Numbered from the stretch's first letter, positions 24,673-33,346 are shown. The stretch is 64,000 nt of DNA from JBBSEX01 sp038239345 (GCA_038239345.1 JBBSEX010000011.1:62001-126000), one strand, 5' to 3'. Translations and numbers: made by a program. Notes: generated by a model not told the origin, from the letters alone.

Positions 24673-26223
24673 CTAAAGTCCTATTCCTGCCGCCCGAGGC
24701 ACCATCAGAACGGTCTTTCCATCGTCCTCGATCACCTTCCACCCGGGGTCCTGCTTCAACAACGACACGAGCGGCCAATCCACCGGCGCGAGAACGGCAT
24801 TGAATCGATTCCGCTCCAGTATTTCCCGCCAGTCGGCAAAGCCTTGCGAAACCCGGCGATATTGTTCGCCGATTTCAGGACCATAAAAATCGCTGCGTCC
24901 ATCAAAGAAAACCCTCTGTTGCGGATAGTTCACAAAGATCAGATAGTCGGCCCATTGATCCCTGGTTAGTACCCGTGCCGTCGCCAATTCGCCGTGGCGT
25001 CTTACCATCGTAATCGGAAACAATTGTTCTGGGAAGTCCCTAGGCCACTGAAAAGGCACATCAACAAAGATTAATGCGAGTGCCCCCAAGCCGAGCCAGA
25101 CGCTACTTCGGGCAAACCCCCCCCGCATATCCCGGGCAACGGAATTGAAGATCCCCGGCAGCGAGTTTTTCCCCGCCCGGGAGACCCAGTAATCCCACCA
25201 GTTGCTGGCCTCGAGCGCAATAATCGGGCCCGCGACAATGGCGAACATCGTTACATGGCGCACCGACGTCAAAGCCAGATGGGCGAAGCAGAGGATCCAC
25301 AGCGCCTCGGTGATTGTATGGCGCTTAAGCAGAAAGCCGCTCGTTGCTATACCCGCCAACAGCAGAACTTCAAACTGCCGCATGTTTTCGTTTTGAAAGC
25401 TAGGTGATTGAAATTCCTGGATCACCGTTCGGATCCAGTCGGAGCGGAGGTATTCCAGAATGTGACGATGCAGTTCAAACCCGTAGGGGTTGGCCAAAGA
25501 AGCAGCAGCGCAGCCCGATAGGAGTAACACATAACGTCCCACCCCTTTTCCGATATTTTCACCATCCAACCAGTTTTCGGCAACCGTGCCGACCACTAGT
25601 AGGCCTTCGAGCAAGATCAATACTAGGAATCCTCCGTGTAAATTCGTCCAAATTACGGTGAGTGGAATCAAAATCCAAAGACGAGCGGACGCACCGCGCC
25701 TGTCGGACTCTAGCAACCATATGGAAATAACGAACAACAACAGAGTCCAGATGTGCGGACGAGCCAAAAAGTGAACGGCCGAAGCGCCCACTGAGAGCAG
25801 GCAGACTGTTACCGCTGCCACCATGTTGGCGCCGCGCCAGAACATCAGGCGAAGTAGAACGGCTGCCCAGGCAGTGATCACGAGAGCCGAAAAAAGGACC
25901 ACGCCCTTCAGCCCCTGGGCGCGAAAAATCAGCGCGAAGATCACATCGGACAGCCATTCCCAGGCGTACCAGGAAGCGCCGGGTTTGGAGAACGAGTATA
26001 AGTCTCGATAGGGGACCGAATGATGATTGAGGACGTATTCCCCGGTGCGAATATGCCACCCGATATCGGCATCGGCTAGCAATCCCGACCAGCCATATGG
26101 CCCAATGGCGAACATCCAGGCGAATAGAGCCAGCACGAAGAAATCCGCCAGGGAGGGAACCAGCGCCCGGCCGAGGGGAGTAACCAGCAGCGTTTCTAAC
26201 CGCCACTTGGAAGAGGTGGGCAC
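24673..26223 (-). CDS. Polytopic membrane protein, possible glycosyltransferase-C type
   Basis: This 516-residue protein has about ten hydrophobic helices between residues 25 and 385 and a C-terminal soluble domain of ~120 residues. The first periplasmic loop holds DADIGWHIRTGEYVLNHHSV and DLYSF, an arrangement with an acidic residue in loop 1 that is common in GT-C enzymes and in a family of uncharacterised acidobacterial membrane proteins; the later VIWTNLHGGF and RHVTMFAIVAGP fit the same family. The tail has RVLTRDQWADYLIFVNYPQQ and a FFDGRSDFYG segment. The donor and acceptor are unknown. It lies between the regulator and the tad operon and could modify pili or surface glycans; that is inference from position. 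Confidence 0.55.
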   Translation of the reverse strand: MPTSSKWRLETLLVTPLGRALVPSLADFFVLALFAWMFAIGPYGWSGLLADADIGWHIRTGEYVLNHHSVPYRDLYSFSKPGASWYAWEWLSDVIFALIFRAQGLKGVVLFSALVITAWAAVLLRLMFWRGANMVAAVTVCLLSVGASAVHFLARPHIWTLLLFVISIWLLESDRRGASARLWILIPLTVIWTNLHGGFLVLILLEGLLVVGTVAENWLDGENIGKGVGRYVLLLSGCAAASLANPYGFELHRHILEYLRSDWIRTVIQEFQSPSFQNENMRQFEVLLLAGIATSGFLLKRHTITEALWILCFAHLALTSVRHVTMFAIVAGPIIALEASNWWDYWVSRAGKNSLPGIFNSVARDMRGGFARSSVWLGLGALALIFVDVPFQWPRDFPEQLFPITMVRRHGELATARVLTRDQWADYLIFVNYPQQRVFFDGRSDFYGPEIGEQYRRVSQGFADWREILERNRFNAVLAPVDWPLVSLLKQDPGWKVIEDDGKTVLMVPRAAGIGL

Positions 26224-26283
26224 CCCTTTAATTCGCCATGCGGGAACGGTAACTTTAGGATGACGCGGCGATTGGCAGAAAAG

Positions 26284-26964
26284 CTAGTCGCCGGCGCGGC
26301 CCAATATTTCCGCTTCAAAATCCGGCCCTAGCAGTTTCTTTCCCTGTACCGCCAATTCGAATCGATCCTTGGCCCCGGTTTTCTCGAAAATGTGCATCAG
26401 GTGCACCTTAACGGTACCGGCAGTAATCGAAAGCGCCTCGGCAATTTGTTTATTGCGGAGACCCTTGCAGATATATTTGACGATCTCCCGTTCCCGGGCT
26501 GTCAGCCGTGGCGACTGCTTACGATTCAGGAATCCCACCACTTGATGGGAAATTGAGTTCTCAATCCAGATATTGCCATTACCGACGGCGCGCAGGCACT
26601 CCATCAGGGTGGCGATGGGAAGCGTTTTCTTAAGGATTCCCCGGGCGCCGAGCTGTAAGGCGCGAAAACATTCCACTTCCGCCAGTTCGTTCACCCACAG
26701 GACGGCCTGGCAATCGCCTATAGTACTGCGAACATCGGCTATGAACTGAAAGGAAGTTTTCGGCCCAACCGCATGATCGATCAGGAGGACGTCCGGTTTT
26801 AGTCCCTTTAACGCCGCCAGGGCTTCCGTCGGATTTGCGGCGGACCCTACCAGGAACATGTCTTCGCAATGGGAAAGAACCTTATTAAGCCCTTCGACAA
26901 CAATGGGCTGGGATTCACAAACAAATACGGAAAGCGGATTCACAATTTGCCTTATTATGTGCAT
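26284..26964 (-). CDS. NarL/FixJ-type response regulator with degenerate receiver
   Basis: A 226-residue protein with a receiver domain (residues ~10-130) and a LuxR-type helix-turn-helix (LTAREREIVKYICKGLRNKQ, then IAEALSITAGTVKVHLMHIF, residues ~150-205). The phospho-acceptor Asp63 (LLIDHA) is present and the conserved Lys is kept (GILKKTLP). The second acidic residue of the usual DD pair is Ser (VCESQP), so phosphorylation may be weak or absent. No histidine kinase is adjacent. The paralogue at 55495-56307 shares the CxxQP variation. Position and a shared upstream motif suggest control of the tad operon and of itself. Confidence 0.85.
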   Translation of the reverse strand: MHIIRQIVNPLSVFVCESQPIVVEGLNKVLSHCEDMFLVGSAANPTEALAALKGLKPDVLLIDHAVGPKTSFQFIADVRSTIGDCQAVLWVNELAEVECFRALQLGARGILKKTLPIATLMECLRAVGNGNIWIENSISHQVVGFLNRKQSPRLTAREREIVKYICKGLRNKQIAEALSITAGTVKVHLMHIFEKTGAKDRFELAVQGKKLLGPDFEAEILGRAGD

Positions 26965-27010
26965 CGGCAGATCGCTTATCGCAATGTAGGTACTAAGTAT
27001 TTTTCGTACT

Positions 27011-27034
27011 AGGACTTCTAGTCCTTACAAGTAC
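27011..27034 (-). promoter_or_regulatory. Palindrome and shared motif upstream of the NarL-type regulator
   Basis: AGGACT TCT AGTCCT at 27011-27025 is a perfect inverted repeat, and 27019-27034 read on the minus strand gives GTACTTGTAAGGACTA, matching the motif before the tad operon. It lies about 50-70 bases upstream of the regulator ATG and overlaps the stop of the preceding gene. An autoregulatory binding site is plausible. Confidence 0.4.
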
Positions 27035-27663
27035 AAGTGCTTGGGCCACTCAGCGACACGAAGCTTTCGCCGAAGCGACATCCGCGTCCATTCGGCACTG
27101 AGCGCTGGCCATAGACAAGCGAACAGTAGCCATGACCAACGAAGCGTGTCGGGCCAGAAGGCGACAACGAGCATTCCAACCAGCGCCAACCATTTCACAG
27201 CGCGGTAGACTCGGGCCCGGGACCGGGTATACAGCGGCAAGAACAACGCGCTCAAAAAAACGCTTATGCCTAAGCCCCCGGCGAGCAGAACCTGGGCAAC
27301 TGCTGTGTCACCGCTATAGAAAAACGAAACGGCGGCGCACAGTGCCCCCGCGGGAATGGCTAAAATCGACCACTTCAGCCACGGGCGGGAACAAAAAATT
27401 CGGGCCTCGGCCTTTCCCTCGCGGAGCATACGGGCTTCGGCAGAGGTCAATAAGACGTCCCGATATGCACAGTTGGCTGCCTTTGGGTCGCCCAGGGCGC
27501 TGAGTGCTGAGCGGTCAGCTTCCTTCTCGTTCACTCCGGCGCCGATTGCCGCTTCCCTTGCCGAACCGTAGTGTTCCTCGATTTCGGTCCGCACCCGAGC
27601 CACCGAATCCTTCGATAAATTTGAAGTTGCCTGCTTCAGCCAAGTTTCCAACGTCGGTGTCAT
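27025..27663 (-). CDS. HAAS-type membrane protein coupled to PadR
   Basis: A 212-residue protein. Residues ~1-75 form a helical HAAS-like domain (LETWLKQATSNLSKDSVARV, RTEIEEHYGSAREAAIGAGV, ADRSALSALGDP), a domain typically found next to PadR regulators and in front of permeases. Four to five membrane helices follow between ~95 and 190. It starts one base after the TAA of the PadR gene, so they are co-translated. Known pairs of this kind respond to cell-envelope or drug stress, with PadR as the repressor; the actual activity of this membrane part is unknown. Confidence 0.7.
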   Translation of the reverse strand: MTPTLETWLKQATSNLSKDSVARVRTEIEEHYGSAREAAIGAGVNEKEADRSALSALGDPKAANCAYRDVLLTSAEARMLREGKAEARIFCSRPWLKWSILAIPAGALCAAVSFFYSGDTAVAQVLLAGGLGISVFLSALFLPLYTRSRARVYRAVKWLALVGMLVVAFWPDTLRWSWLLFACLWPALSAEWTRMSLRRKLRVAEWPKHLYL

Positions 27664-27975
27664 TTATGCCTCCCCTAGAATCAACGTAACCGCTTGCGAG
27701 AGTTGCCGCCATTCGGCGCGATCCTTAGCCAACATCCCGCGTCCGGATTGCGTGATGCGGTAGTAACGCCGAGGCCGGCCGTTTTCCACCTCCTCGTCCG
27801 ATTCCACCAGACCTTCCTTTTCCAACTTGTGGAGCGCGGGATACAGAGTGCCTTCCTTAAAATCCAAGACGCCTTTGGAGCGTTCTTTGATTCCTTGGGC
27901 GATGCGGTAGCCGTGGTTCCGCTCGTGCTCCAACGCCTCCAGAATGAGTGTGGGAAGAGTTCCTTTGAAGTTCAT
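27664..27975 (-). CDS. PadR-family transcriptional regulator
   Basis: A 103-residue winged-helix regulator with the classic PadR layout: LILEALEHERNHGYRIAQGI in the first helices, LDFKEGTLYPALHKLEKEGL for the recognition helix and wing, and GRPRRYYRITQSGRGML near the end. It lacks the long C-terminal dimer helix of PadR itself, as do the short acidobacterial members. It probably represses its own operon with the HAAS membrane gene. A 14-base palindrome with a -10-like TATCCT lies just upstream and is the best candidate operator. Confidence 0.9.
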   Translation of the reverse strand: MNFKGTLPTLILEALEHERNHGYRIAQGIKERSKGVLDFKEGTLYPALHKLEKEGLVESDEEVENGRPRRYYRITQSGRGMLAKDRAEWRQLSQAVTLILGEA

Positions 27976-27988
27976 TCATACCTCGTTT

Positions 27989-28002
27989 TCCTATGCATAG
28001 GA
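27989..28002. promoter_or_regulatory. Perfect palindrome TCCTATGCATAGGA, candidate PadR operator
   Basis: The 14 bases are a perfect palindrome centred 20 bases upstream of the padR ATG. On the minus strand a TATCCT -10-like hexamer overlaps it. PadR proteins bind short AT-centred palindromes in their own promoters, so autoregulation is likely. Confidence 0.5.
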
Positions 28003-28046
28003 TACGATCGGTATTTGCCGCTGTCAAGTTATTTCGGAAGACGCCG

Positions 28047-29342
28047 CTAACTGATATCGTCTTTTTCGAAATTCCATTCCACCGCCCGGCCATTTTTCGC
28101 CGAGGCGTTTACCATATGGGCACAAGCCGCGGCGTGATGACCGGCGCTGGCATCTTCCCAATAGGACTTGCGGGAACGAATTGAATCGAGAAAGTGGGCC
28201 ATGTGGGCGACAGTAGAATCCACGCCTTCTTCGCGAAATGTTTGCCCGTCGTCGAGGGCCCGTGGAGGACGAGCTTGGGGCATCTCCGCCACCCGCACCT
28301 TCGGATCCTGATAATAAGCGTCTTCCAAGGCCTTGGGCCAGCTGTCCACAATCCAGCCATTATCTTCGTGGGCGCGCTCGGCCTGGAACGTCAGCGTGTC
28401 TCCCAATGAAATGCTGCCCTTTGTCCCCAGTATTTGAAAGCTACCTTCGGCCGACGTCTGATTGTTGAACGTCGAGCTTAAGTTCACCGCGAAGCCTTCC
28501 TTGTATTCGAGCAGGGCGTTCAGCGTATCGGGGACGTCGCGCGATTCTTTCCAGCGATACAGCTCGCCTAAAGCGACGGCGCGGGCGGGGACCGTGGCGT
28601 CCATCAGGAAATGAATGGTGGTGCAAAGATGCACGAAAAGATCGGTGGCGATGCCGCCCGAATAATCCTCATAGCAGCGCCAGCGGAAGAATCGCTCCAG
28701 GCTGAACGGCCGCTTGGGAGCGCTACCGAGGAATATTTCCCAATTTACCGTCGACGGCGAGGCATCGGGCGGAATGGGATAGATCCAAGCTCCGGATGCC
28801 GTATTGCGATTGTAGGCGGCGCGGATCATCGTAATCTGTCCGAGACGTCCGTCGCGAATCAGTTCCTTCGCCTTATGTTGAATGGGAGAACTCATGCCCT
28901 GGCTGCCCACCTGCACGATCCGCCCGCCCGCCTTGGCTGCGGCGATGATCTCTACACCTTCCGCCGAACGATAGGTCAGAGGCTTCTCGCAATAAACATC
29001 TTTACCGGCTTCCATGGCCTCCACCGCCATGCGTTTGTGCCAGTGATCGGGGGTGGCTACGATTACCGCATCGATGGATTTTTTCGCCAGAATATCGCGA
29101 TAGTCCTTGTAGGCCTTCGCCCGGCCGGCGGTGCGTTCGATGGCCCGCTCTACCCTGCCCTTATAGGCATCCACCACGGCGACAATTTCGACGCCCGGCA
29201 GAAATAGCAGGGCGCGCATCAGTTCCTGCGCCCGGGCTCCGGTACCCAGCACGCCGATTTGAATTTTGTCATTCGCGGCCCGGCCGACGCGCGACGCGCC
29301 CGCGAGTATTGCCGCGGTTTGCAAGAAAGTTCGACGATCCAT
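28047..29342 (-). CDS. Gfo/Idh/MocA-family oxidoreductase with twin-arginine leader
   Basis: A 431-residue NAD(P)-dependent sugar-type dehydrogenase. It starts MDRRTFLQTAAILAGASRVG, a Tat leader, so it is exported, which is frequent for this family in Acidobacteria and Planctomycetes. The Rossmann part begins IQIGVLGTGARAQELMRALL and carries the EKP motif (DVYCEKPLTYRSAEGVEI) near residue 122. The C-terminal domain has the GGIATDLFVHLCTTIHFLM His-containing helix. The substrate is unknown. Its ATG overlaps the TAA of the amidase gene by one base, so they form one operon. Confidence 0.88.
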   Translation of the reverse strand: MDRRTFLQTAAILAGASRVGRAANDKIQIGVLGTGARAQELMRALLFLPGVEIVAVVDAYKGRVERAIERTAGRAKAYKDYRDILAKKSIDAVIVATPDHWHKRMAVEAMEAGKDVYCEKPLTYRSAEGVEIIAAAKAGGRIVQVGSQGMSSPIQHKAKELIRDGRLGQITMIRAAYNRNTASGAWIYPIPPDASPSTVNWEIFLGSAPKRPFSLERFFRWRCYEDYSGGIATDLFVHLCTTIHFLMDATVPARAVALGELYRWKESRDVPDTLNALLEYKEGFAVNLSSTFNNQTSAEGSFQILGTKGSISLGDTLTFQAERAHEDNGWIVDSWPKALEDAYYQDPKVRVAEMPQARPPRALDDGQTFREEGVDSTVAHMAHFLDSIRSRKSYWEDASAGHHAAACAHMVNASAKNGRAVEWNFEKDDIS

Positions 29343-30685
29343 TAGTAAGCCTCCAATGCCGCACCCAGGCGGAGGATGATTGCCTCGCTGAATGCCGGCC
29401 CAAGAATCTGCAATCCTATCGGAAGTCCGTGGCTATGTCCACAGGGGATGGAAAGCGCGGGAATGCCGAGAGCATTAATTCCCCGCATGAAGCGCGTGGT
29501 GGCCAGCCGCACGTCGGCCGATTCCGTCCCAATCTGAATGGTGGTTTGGCCGATCTTGGGGGCGATGGTTGGCGTGGCCGGCGTCATCAGGCAATCCACC
29601 TGTTGCCAGATCAAAGCGAACTTGCGGGCCATCACGCCACGCAGCCGTTGGGCGTCGACATAATCGATGCCGGAAATCAACCGCCCCTGATCGAGCAGAG
29701 CCAGAACGTCGACGCCGAATTCTTCACGCCGGTGATGGTAGGGCCGCAGTGCCGCAGCCGCCTCCACCAGAAGGATGACCCGGGCCACGGAATTCAGGGC
29801 GTCGATATCGGGAATTGGGACGCGGACAATTTGCGCTCCTAACGACTCAGCGCGGTAGAAAGCGGCGCGGACGGCGTCGGCCACTTCCGGATCCACATTG
29901 TGTAAATAGTAATTATCGGGAAAGCCGACGCGAAGCCCTTTGAGGCTCGGATCTTCGGGCGGCAGATAGGCATCTACTGCCCGGCGCGAAGAAAAGGCGT
30001 CGTTGGGATCATGGCCGGCGATGAGGCCGAGCAGGATCGCGGCATCTTTCACAGAGCGCGTGAGGGGTCCAATATGATCGAGCGAAAAAGCCAGGGGCAG
30101 TGCGCCGAAGCGGCTGACTCTACCGTAAGTCGGCTTCAAGCCGACGACCCCGCAAAACGAGGCCGGGATGCGAATCGATCCGCCGGTGTCGCTCCCCATG
30201 GCGGCAAATGCCATGCCAGCCCCTACAGCGGCAGCCGAACCGCCGCTCGATCCGCCGGCGATCCGTTCCAGGTCGTTCGGATTGCGCACTGCGCCGTAAT
30301 GTGGATTGTTCGACGTGATGCCGTAAGCAAGCTCGTGCATGCCGGTCTTGCCCAACAGCACCGTACCGGCGCGATGCAGCCTGTCCACTACGGTAGCGTC
30401 ATGATCGGGAACGTGATGCGAGAAAATCATCGACCCCGAGGTAGTGCGGATGCCCTTCGTGCAGAAGAGGTCTTTATGGGCGATGGGGATGCCATGCAGC
30501 GGCCCGCGATCGATACCGGCGGCGAGTTCAGCGTCGAGCGCGGCGGCTTCGGCCAGGGCCGGCTGATCCAACACCGTAATGAACGCGTTGATGTTGGGAT
30601 CGATCTTGGCAAGGCACTGCTGGGTCAGCTCGACCGAGGAATACGTGCCAGCCCGCAAACCGGCGGCGGCTTCGAAAATCGTCAA
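29342..30685 (-). CDS. Amidase-signature hydrolase
   Basis: A 447-residue amidase-signature enzyme. The Ser-cisSer-Lys triad is visible as HKDLF (Lys ~72), GGSSGGSAAAVGAG (Ser ~147) and DTGGSIRIPASFCGVVGLKP (Ser ~170). It could be a GatA-like, allophanate-hydrolase-like or general amide hydrolase. Gene starts with TTG 30685 overlapping the stop of a 50-residue ORF by four bases (TTGA). The ORF resembles the small GatC/AtzG subunits that pair with such amidases, which argues for an AtzE/GatA-like heteromeric enzyme. No gatB gene is present here. Confidence 0.88.
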   Translation of the reverse strand: MTIFEAAAGLRAGTYSSVELTQQCLAKIDPNINAFITVLDQPALAEAAALDAELAAGIDRGPLHGIPIAHKDLFCTKGIRTTSGSMIFSHHVPDHDATVVDRLHRAGTVLLGKTGMHELAYGITSNNPHYGAVRNPNDLERIAGGSSGGSAAAVGAGMAFAAMGSDTGGSIRIPASFCGVVGLKPTYGRVSRFGALPLAFSLDHIGPLTRSVKDAAILLGLIAGHDPNDAFSSRRAVDAYLPPEDPSLKGLRVGFPDNYYLHNVDPEVADAVRAAFYRAESLGAQIVRVPIPDIDALNSVARVILLVEAAAALRPYHHRREEFGVDVLALLDQGRLISGIDYVDAQRLRGVMARKFALIWQQVDCLMTPATPTIAPKIGQTTIQIGTESADVRLATTRFMRGINALGIPALSIPCGHSHGLPIGLQILGPAFSEAIILRLGAALEAY

Positions 30686-30834
30686 GGAAGCTCCAGCAGG
30701 TTTAGCGGATCGACCTCAATCTGGAGCGACTCGACCAGTGGTTGGAGCGCGATTTCCAGATTCTCGAGGACGCGCGCGCCCTCTTCGGAAAGCTCGACAT
30801 CCCGCGCTTCCGCTGTCTTGCTCCAATCCGTCAT
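30682..30834 (-). CDS. 50-residue GatC/AtzG-like ORF before the amidase
   Basis: The frame encodes 50 residues with two likely helices: ARDVELSEEGARVLENLEIA and LQPLVESLQIEVDPLN. The LSEEGARVLENLE...VESLQ.EVDP pattern recalls GatC (LSEEE...L..IL..VE.L..VDT) and the AtzG-type small subunits of amidase complexes. Its ATG directly follows the TAA of the ComEA-like gene and its TGA overlaps the TTG of the amidase, so it is embedded in a tightly coupled operon. It is too short for most gene callers. The family resemblance is by eye and moderate. Confidence 0.6.
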   Translation of the reverse strand: MTDWSKTAEARDVELSEEGARVLENLEIALQPLVESLQIEVDPLNLLELP

Positions 30835-31173
30835 TTACTTGGTCTTCGGTTGGCGGGCCTTGATTTTCAGGCGGATCTTTTCGTACGTGTCGGCCGGTAC
30901 GATTTTCTTGTCCAGCAGTTCATTGCGTCCTTTATAGGGACGACCTTTGATGATGGCTGCGGCGATGTCATCGGTGATGCCGGGCAGGGCCTTCAACTGA
31001 TCGGCGGTGGCGGTGTTGATGTCGACAATGGTAGAGGGCGTCTTCGCCTTTTCCGTTTTGGCGGGGGTCGCGGTCTTGGCCGGGGTGGCGGCAGTCTGAC
31101 CGAAGGCGGCAGTCTGATCCAAGGCGGCAATGGCCGAGACGGCGGCGATTAATGCAAGATTCTTTAGTGTCAT
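30835..31173 (-). CDS. ComEA-like helix-hairpin-helix protein
   Basis: A 112-residue protein with a signal peptide (LKNLALIAAVSAIAAL), an Ala/Thr/Lys-rich linker (ATPAKTATPAKTEKAK) and a C-terminal HhH pair: VDINTATADQLKALPGITDD, AAAIIKGRPYKGRNELLDKK. That is the DNA-binding domain of ComEA, which holds incoming DNA in the periplasm during transformation. Many bacteria have such proteins without full competence genes, and no comEC or pilus T4P gene lies here. ATG 31173 gives the best signal peptide. It is the first gene of the amidase operon, divergent from the acyl-CoA dehydrogenase. Confidence 0.85.
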   Translation of the reverse strand: MTLKNLALIAAVSAIAALDQTAAFGQTAATPAKTATPAKTEKAKTPSTIVDINTATADQLKALPGITDDIAAAIIKGRPYKGRNELLDKKIVPADTYEKIRLKIKARQPKTK

Positions 31174-31234
31174 TGTGGTGGCTGCTCCCAAGTTGCTTAA
31201 AGAGTTTCATTCTACAATGTCTGTAGGAACCCGA

Positions 31235-32422
31235 ATGAGCCAGCCTTCCGCCCTACTCCATGCCGAGAATCGCACGGCGCTGCCGCTGACGCAATTAAGC
31301 GAAGAAGAACGGATGTTTCAAGCGGTGGTGCGCAAGTTCGCCCGCGAACAGGTTGCCCCGCACGTCCGGGCGATGGACGAAGAAGGCGTCTTCCGCAAAG
31401 ACATCCTGAAGCAGTTCTTCGATTTGGGTCTGATGGCGATCGACATCCCGGAAGAGTACGGCGGCCAGGGTGGGCACTTCTTCCAATCCATTTTGGCGGT
31501 GGAAGAGATGGCGGCGGTGGACCCCTCGGCTGGAGTGATCATCGACGTGCAAAATACGCTGGTGAATAATGCCGTAATCCGCTGGGCGAACAACGAACAG
31601 AAGCGCCGCTATTTGCCCCGGCTGGCGAAGGATACGGTGGCTTCCTATGCGCTGTCGGAAGCGGGGTCGGGCTCAGACGCATTTGCGCTATCCACGAAAG
31701 CGGTTTTGCAGGGCGATCGGTACAGCCTTACGGGGCGCAAGTTGTGGATCACGAACGCCGCTGAAGCTGGCTTGTTCCTGGTCTTCGCCAATGCCAAGCC
31801 GGAGGACGGATACAAGGGCATCACGTGCTTTTTGGTGGAGCGCGATTTCCCCGGCTTTCAAGTGGGCAAGAAAGAAGACAAGCTGGGCATTCGCGCGTCA
31901 TCCACCTGCGAATTGATTTTGGACGATTGCCAAGTGCCGCTGGAAAACGTGATGGGCGAAGTGGGCAAAGGCTACAAGATCGCCATCGAAACGTTGAACG
32001 AAGGGCGCATCGCGATTGGCGCGCAGATGCTTGGCCTGGCCCGTGGGGCGATGGATCACGCCGTGGCTTATGCCAAGGAGCGGAAACAGTTCGGCAAGAC
32101 GATCAGCGAGTTTCAAGGCGTGCAGTTCGATCTGGCGCAGATGGGCGTAGAGGTGGAAGCGGCGCGCTTGCTGGTGTATAACGCAGCGCGTTTACGAGAC
32201 GCCGGATTGCCTTTCGTGACGCAGGCCGCCATGGCGAAGTTCTTCGCGTCGCAGGTGGCGGAGAACGTTGCATCGAAGGCGATAGAGGTGTTCGGCGGCG
32301 TTGGCTTCACCAAGGATTATCCGGTGGAGAAGCTATATCGGGATGCGAAAATCGGGCGAATTTATGAAGGCACCAGCAATATGCAGCGGGTTGTGATCGC
32401 CAAGGCGATGCTGGGGCAATAG
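31235..32422 (+). CDS. Acyl-CoA dehydrogenase
   Basis: A 395-residue FAD enzyme that oxidises acyl-CoA to enoyl-CoA in fatty- or branched-chain degradation. Visible elements are AIDIPEEYGGQGGHFFQSIL, YALSEAGSGSDAFALSTKAV (FAD and substrate loop), LWITNAAEAGLFLVF, KERKQFGKTISEFQGVQFDL and VEVFGGVGFTKDYPVEKLYR. The catalytic Glu is in GRIYEGTSNMQR near the C-terminus, as in short-chain type enzymes. ATG 31235 has TAGGAA upstream; ATG 31217 is in frame but has no such site. Electron transfer flavoprotein genes are not nearby. Substrate chain length is undetermined. Confidence 0.92.
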   Translation: MSQPSALLHAENRTALPLTQLSEEERMFQAVVRKFAREQVAPHVRAMDEEGVFRKDILKQFFDLGLMAIDIPEEYGGQGGHFFQSILAVEEMAAVDPSAGVIIDVQNTLVNNAVIRWANNEQKRRYLPRLAKDTVASYALSEAGSGSDAFALSTKAVLQGDRYSLTGRKLWITNAAEAGLFLVFANAKPEDGYKGITCFLVERDFPGFQVGKKEDKLGIRASSTCELILDDCQVPLENVMGEVGKGYKIAIETLNEGRIAIGAQMLGLARGAMDHAVAYAKERKQFGKTISEFQGVQFDLAQMGVEVEAARLLVYNAARLRDAGLPFVTQAAMAKFFASQVAENVASKAIEVFGGVGFTKDYPVEKLYRDAKIGRIYEGTSNMQRVVIAKAMLGQ

Positions 32423-32470
32423 CGGCAACGCGACGGTAAACAGCGGCGTCGGTAAGTGAAAGGAGCTCTC

Positions 32471-33253
32471 ATGCGATTTCTTCTTGCTCTCGGACTGGTG
32501 GCGGGCAGTCTTTGCGCCTCGGAACCCGAGCCCAGTGCGGCCCAGATCCAGGAAATTATCACGAAGTTTTCGACCAAGGAAACGGAGTTTGCGAAAGCGC
32601 GGGAGAACTATACCTATCGCCAGACGGCCAGGGTAATCGAACTCGACGCCGGCGGCAATCCCGGTGGACGTTGGGAAATGGTCTCGGACATCATCTTTAC
32701 CGGCGAGGGCAAGCGAAGCGAACACGTGGTGCGGGCCCCGGTGGCAACGCTGCAAAACATCCAGATTTCGCCCGAGGACGAGCAGGACTTGCGCAGTGTC
32801 CAACCGTTCGTGCTGACAGCGGGCGACATCTCGAAATACGATGTCCGCTATGTAGGCAAGGAAAAGCTGGACGAGATCAACTGCTACCAATTTGCGGTGA
32901 AGCCGAAAACGATGGAGAAGGGCAAACGATATTTCGAGGGTCAGGTGTGGGTGGACGATCACGATCTGCAGATAGTGAAAAGTTATGGCCGGGGCGTCGG
33001 CATTCTGTCTAAGCACTCCGACCAGGCATTCGCCAAATTCGAGACCTATCGGGAACAGATCGACGGGAAATACTGGTTCCCGACTTACACCATCGCCAAC
33101 GATACGTTGAACTTCAAAACTGGCCAGAGCCAACGGATCAAGATGACGGTGAAGTACGAAGACTACAAACAGTTCAAGAGCGATACGCTGATCAAGTATG
33201 GCGACGAGGTGAACCAGACTCCGACCGTACCGCCGTCGCCCAAGAAGCCCTGA
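32471..33253 (+). CDS. LolA-like outer-membrane lipoprotein-sorting family protein
   Basis: A 260-residue exported protein (signal MRFLLALGLVAGSLCAS). After it, a LolA/LolB-like incomplete beta-barrel is suggested by ENYTYRQTARVIELD, PGGRWEMVSDIIFTGEGKRS, CYQFAVKPKTMEKGKRYFEG, QVWVDDHDLQIVKSYGRG and YWFPTYTIANDTLNF. Such proteins in Acidobacteria resemble the MucB/LolA superfamily, and may carry lipophilic ligands in the periplasm. AAAGGAG lies just before ATG 32471, which fixes the start. It follows the acyl-CoA dehydrogenase by 48 bases on the same strand. Confidence 0.65.
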   Translation: MRFLLALGLVAGSLCASEPEPSAAQIQEIITKFSTKETEFAKARENYTYRQTARVIELDAGGNPGGRWEMVSDIIFTGEGKRSEHVVRAPVATLQNIQISPEDEQDLRSVQPFVLTAGDISKYDVRYVGKEKLDEINCYQFAVKPKTMEKGKRYFEGQVWVDDHDLQIVKSYGRGVGILSKHSDQAFAKFETYREQIDGKYWFPTYTIANDTLNFKTGQSQRIKMTVKYEDYKQFKSDTLIKYGDEVNQTPTVPPSPKKP

Positions 33254-33346
33254 TCTTCGCCACTCAGGCGCGAAAGACGACTGATAATTGTTTCCCTGGA
33301 AACGGACGGCCATGAGTGTGTTTTAATAAGATGATTCGTCACGTAT

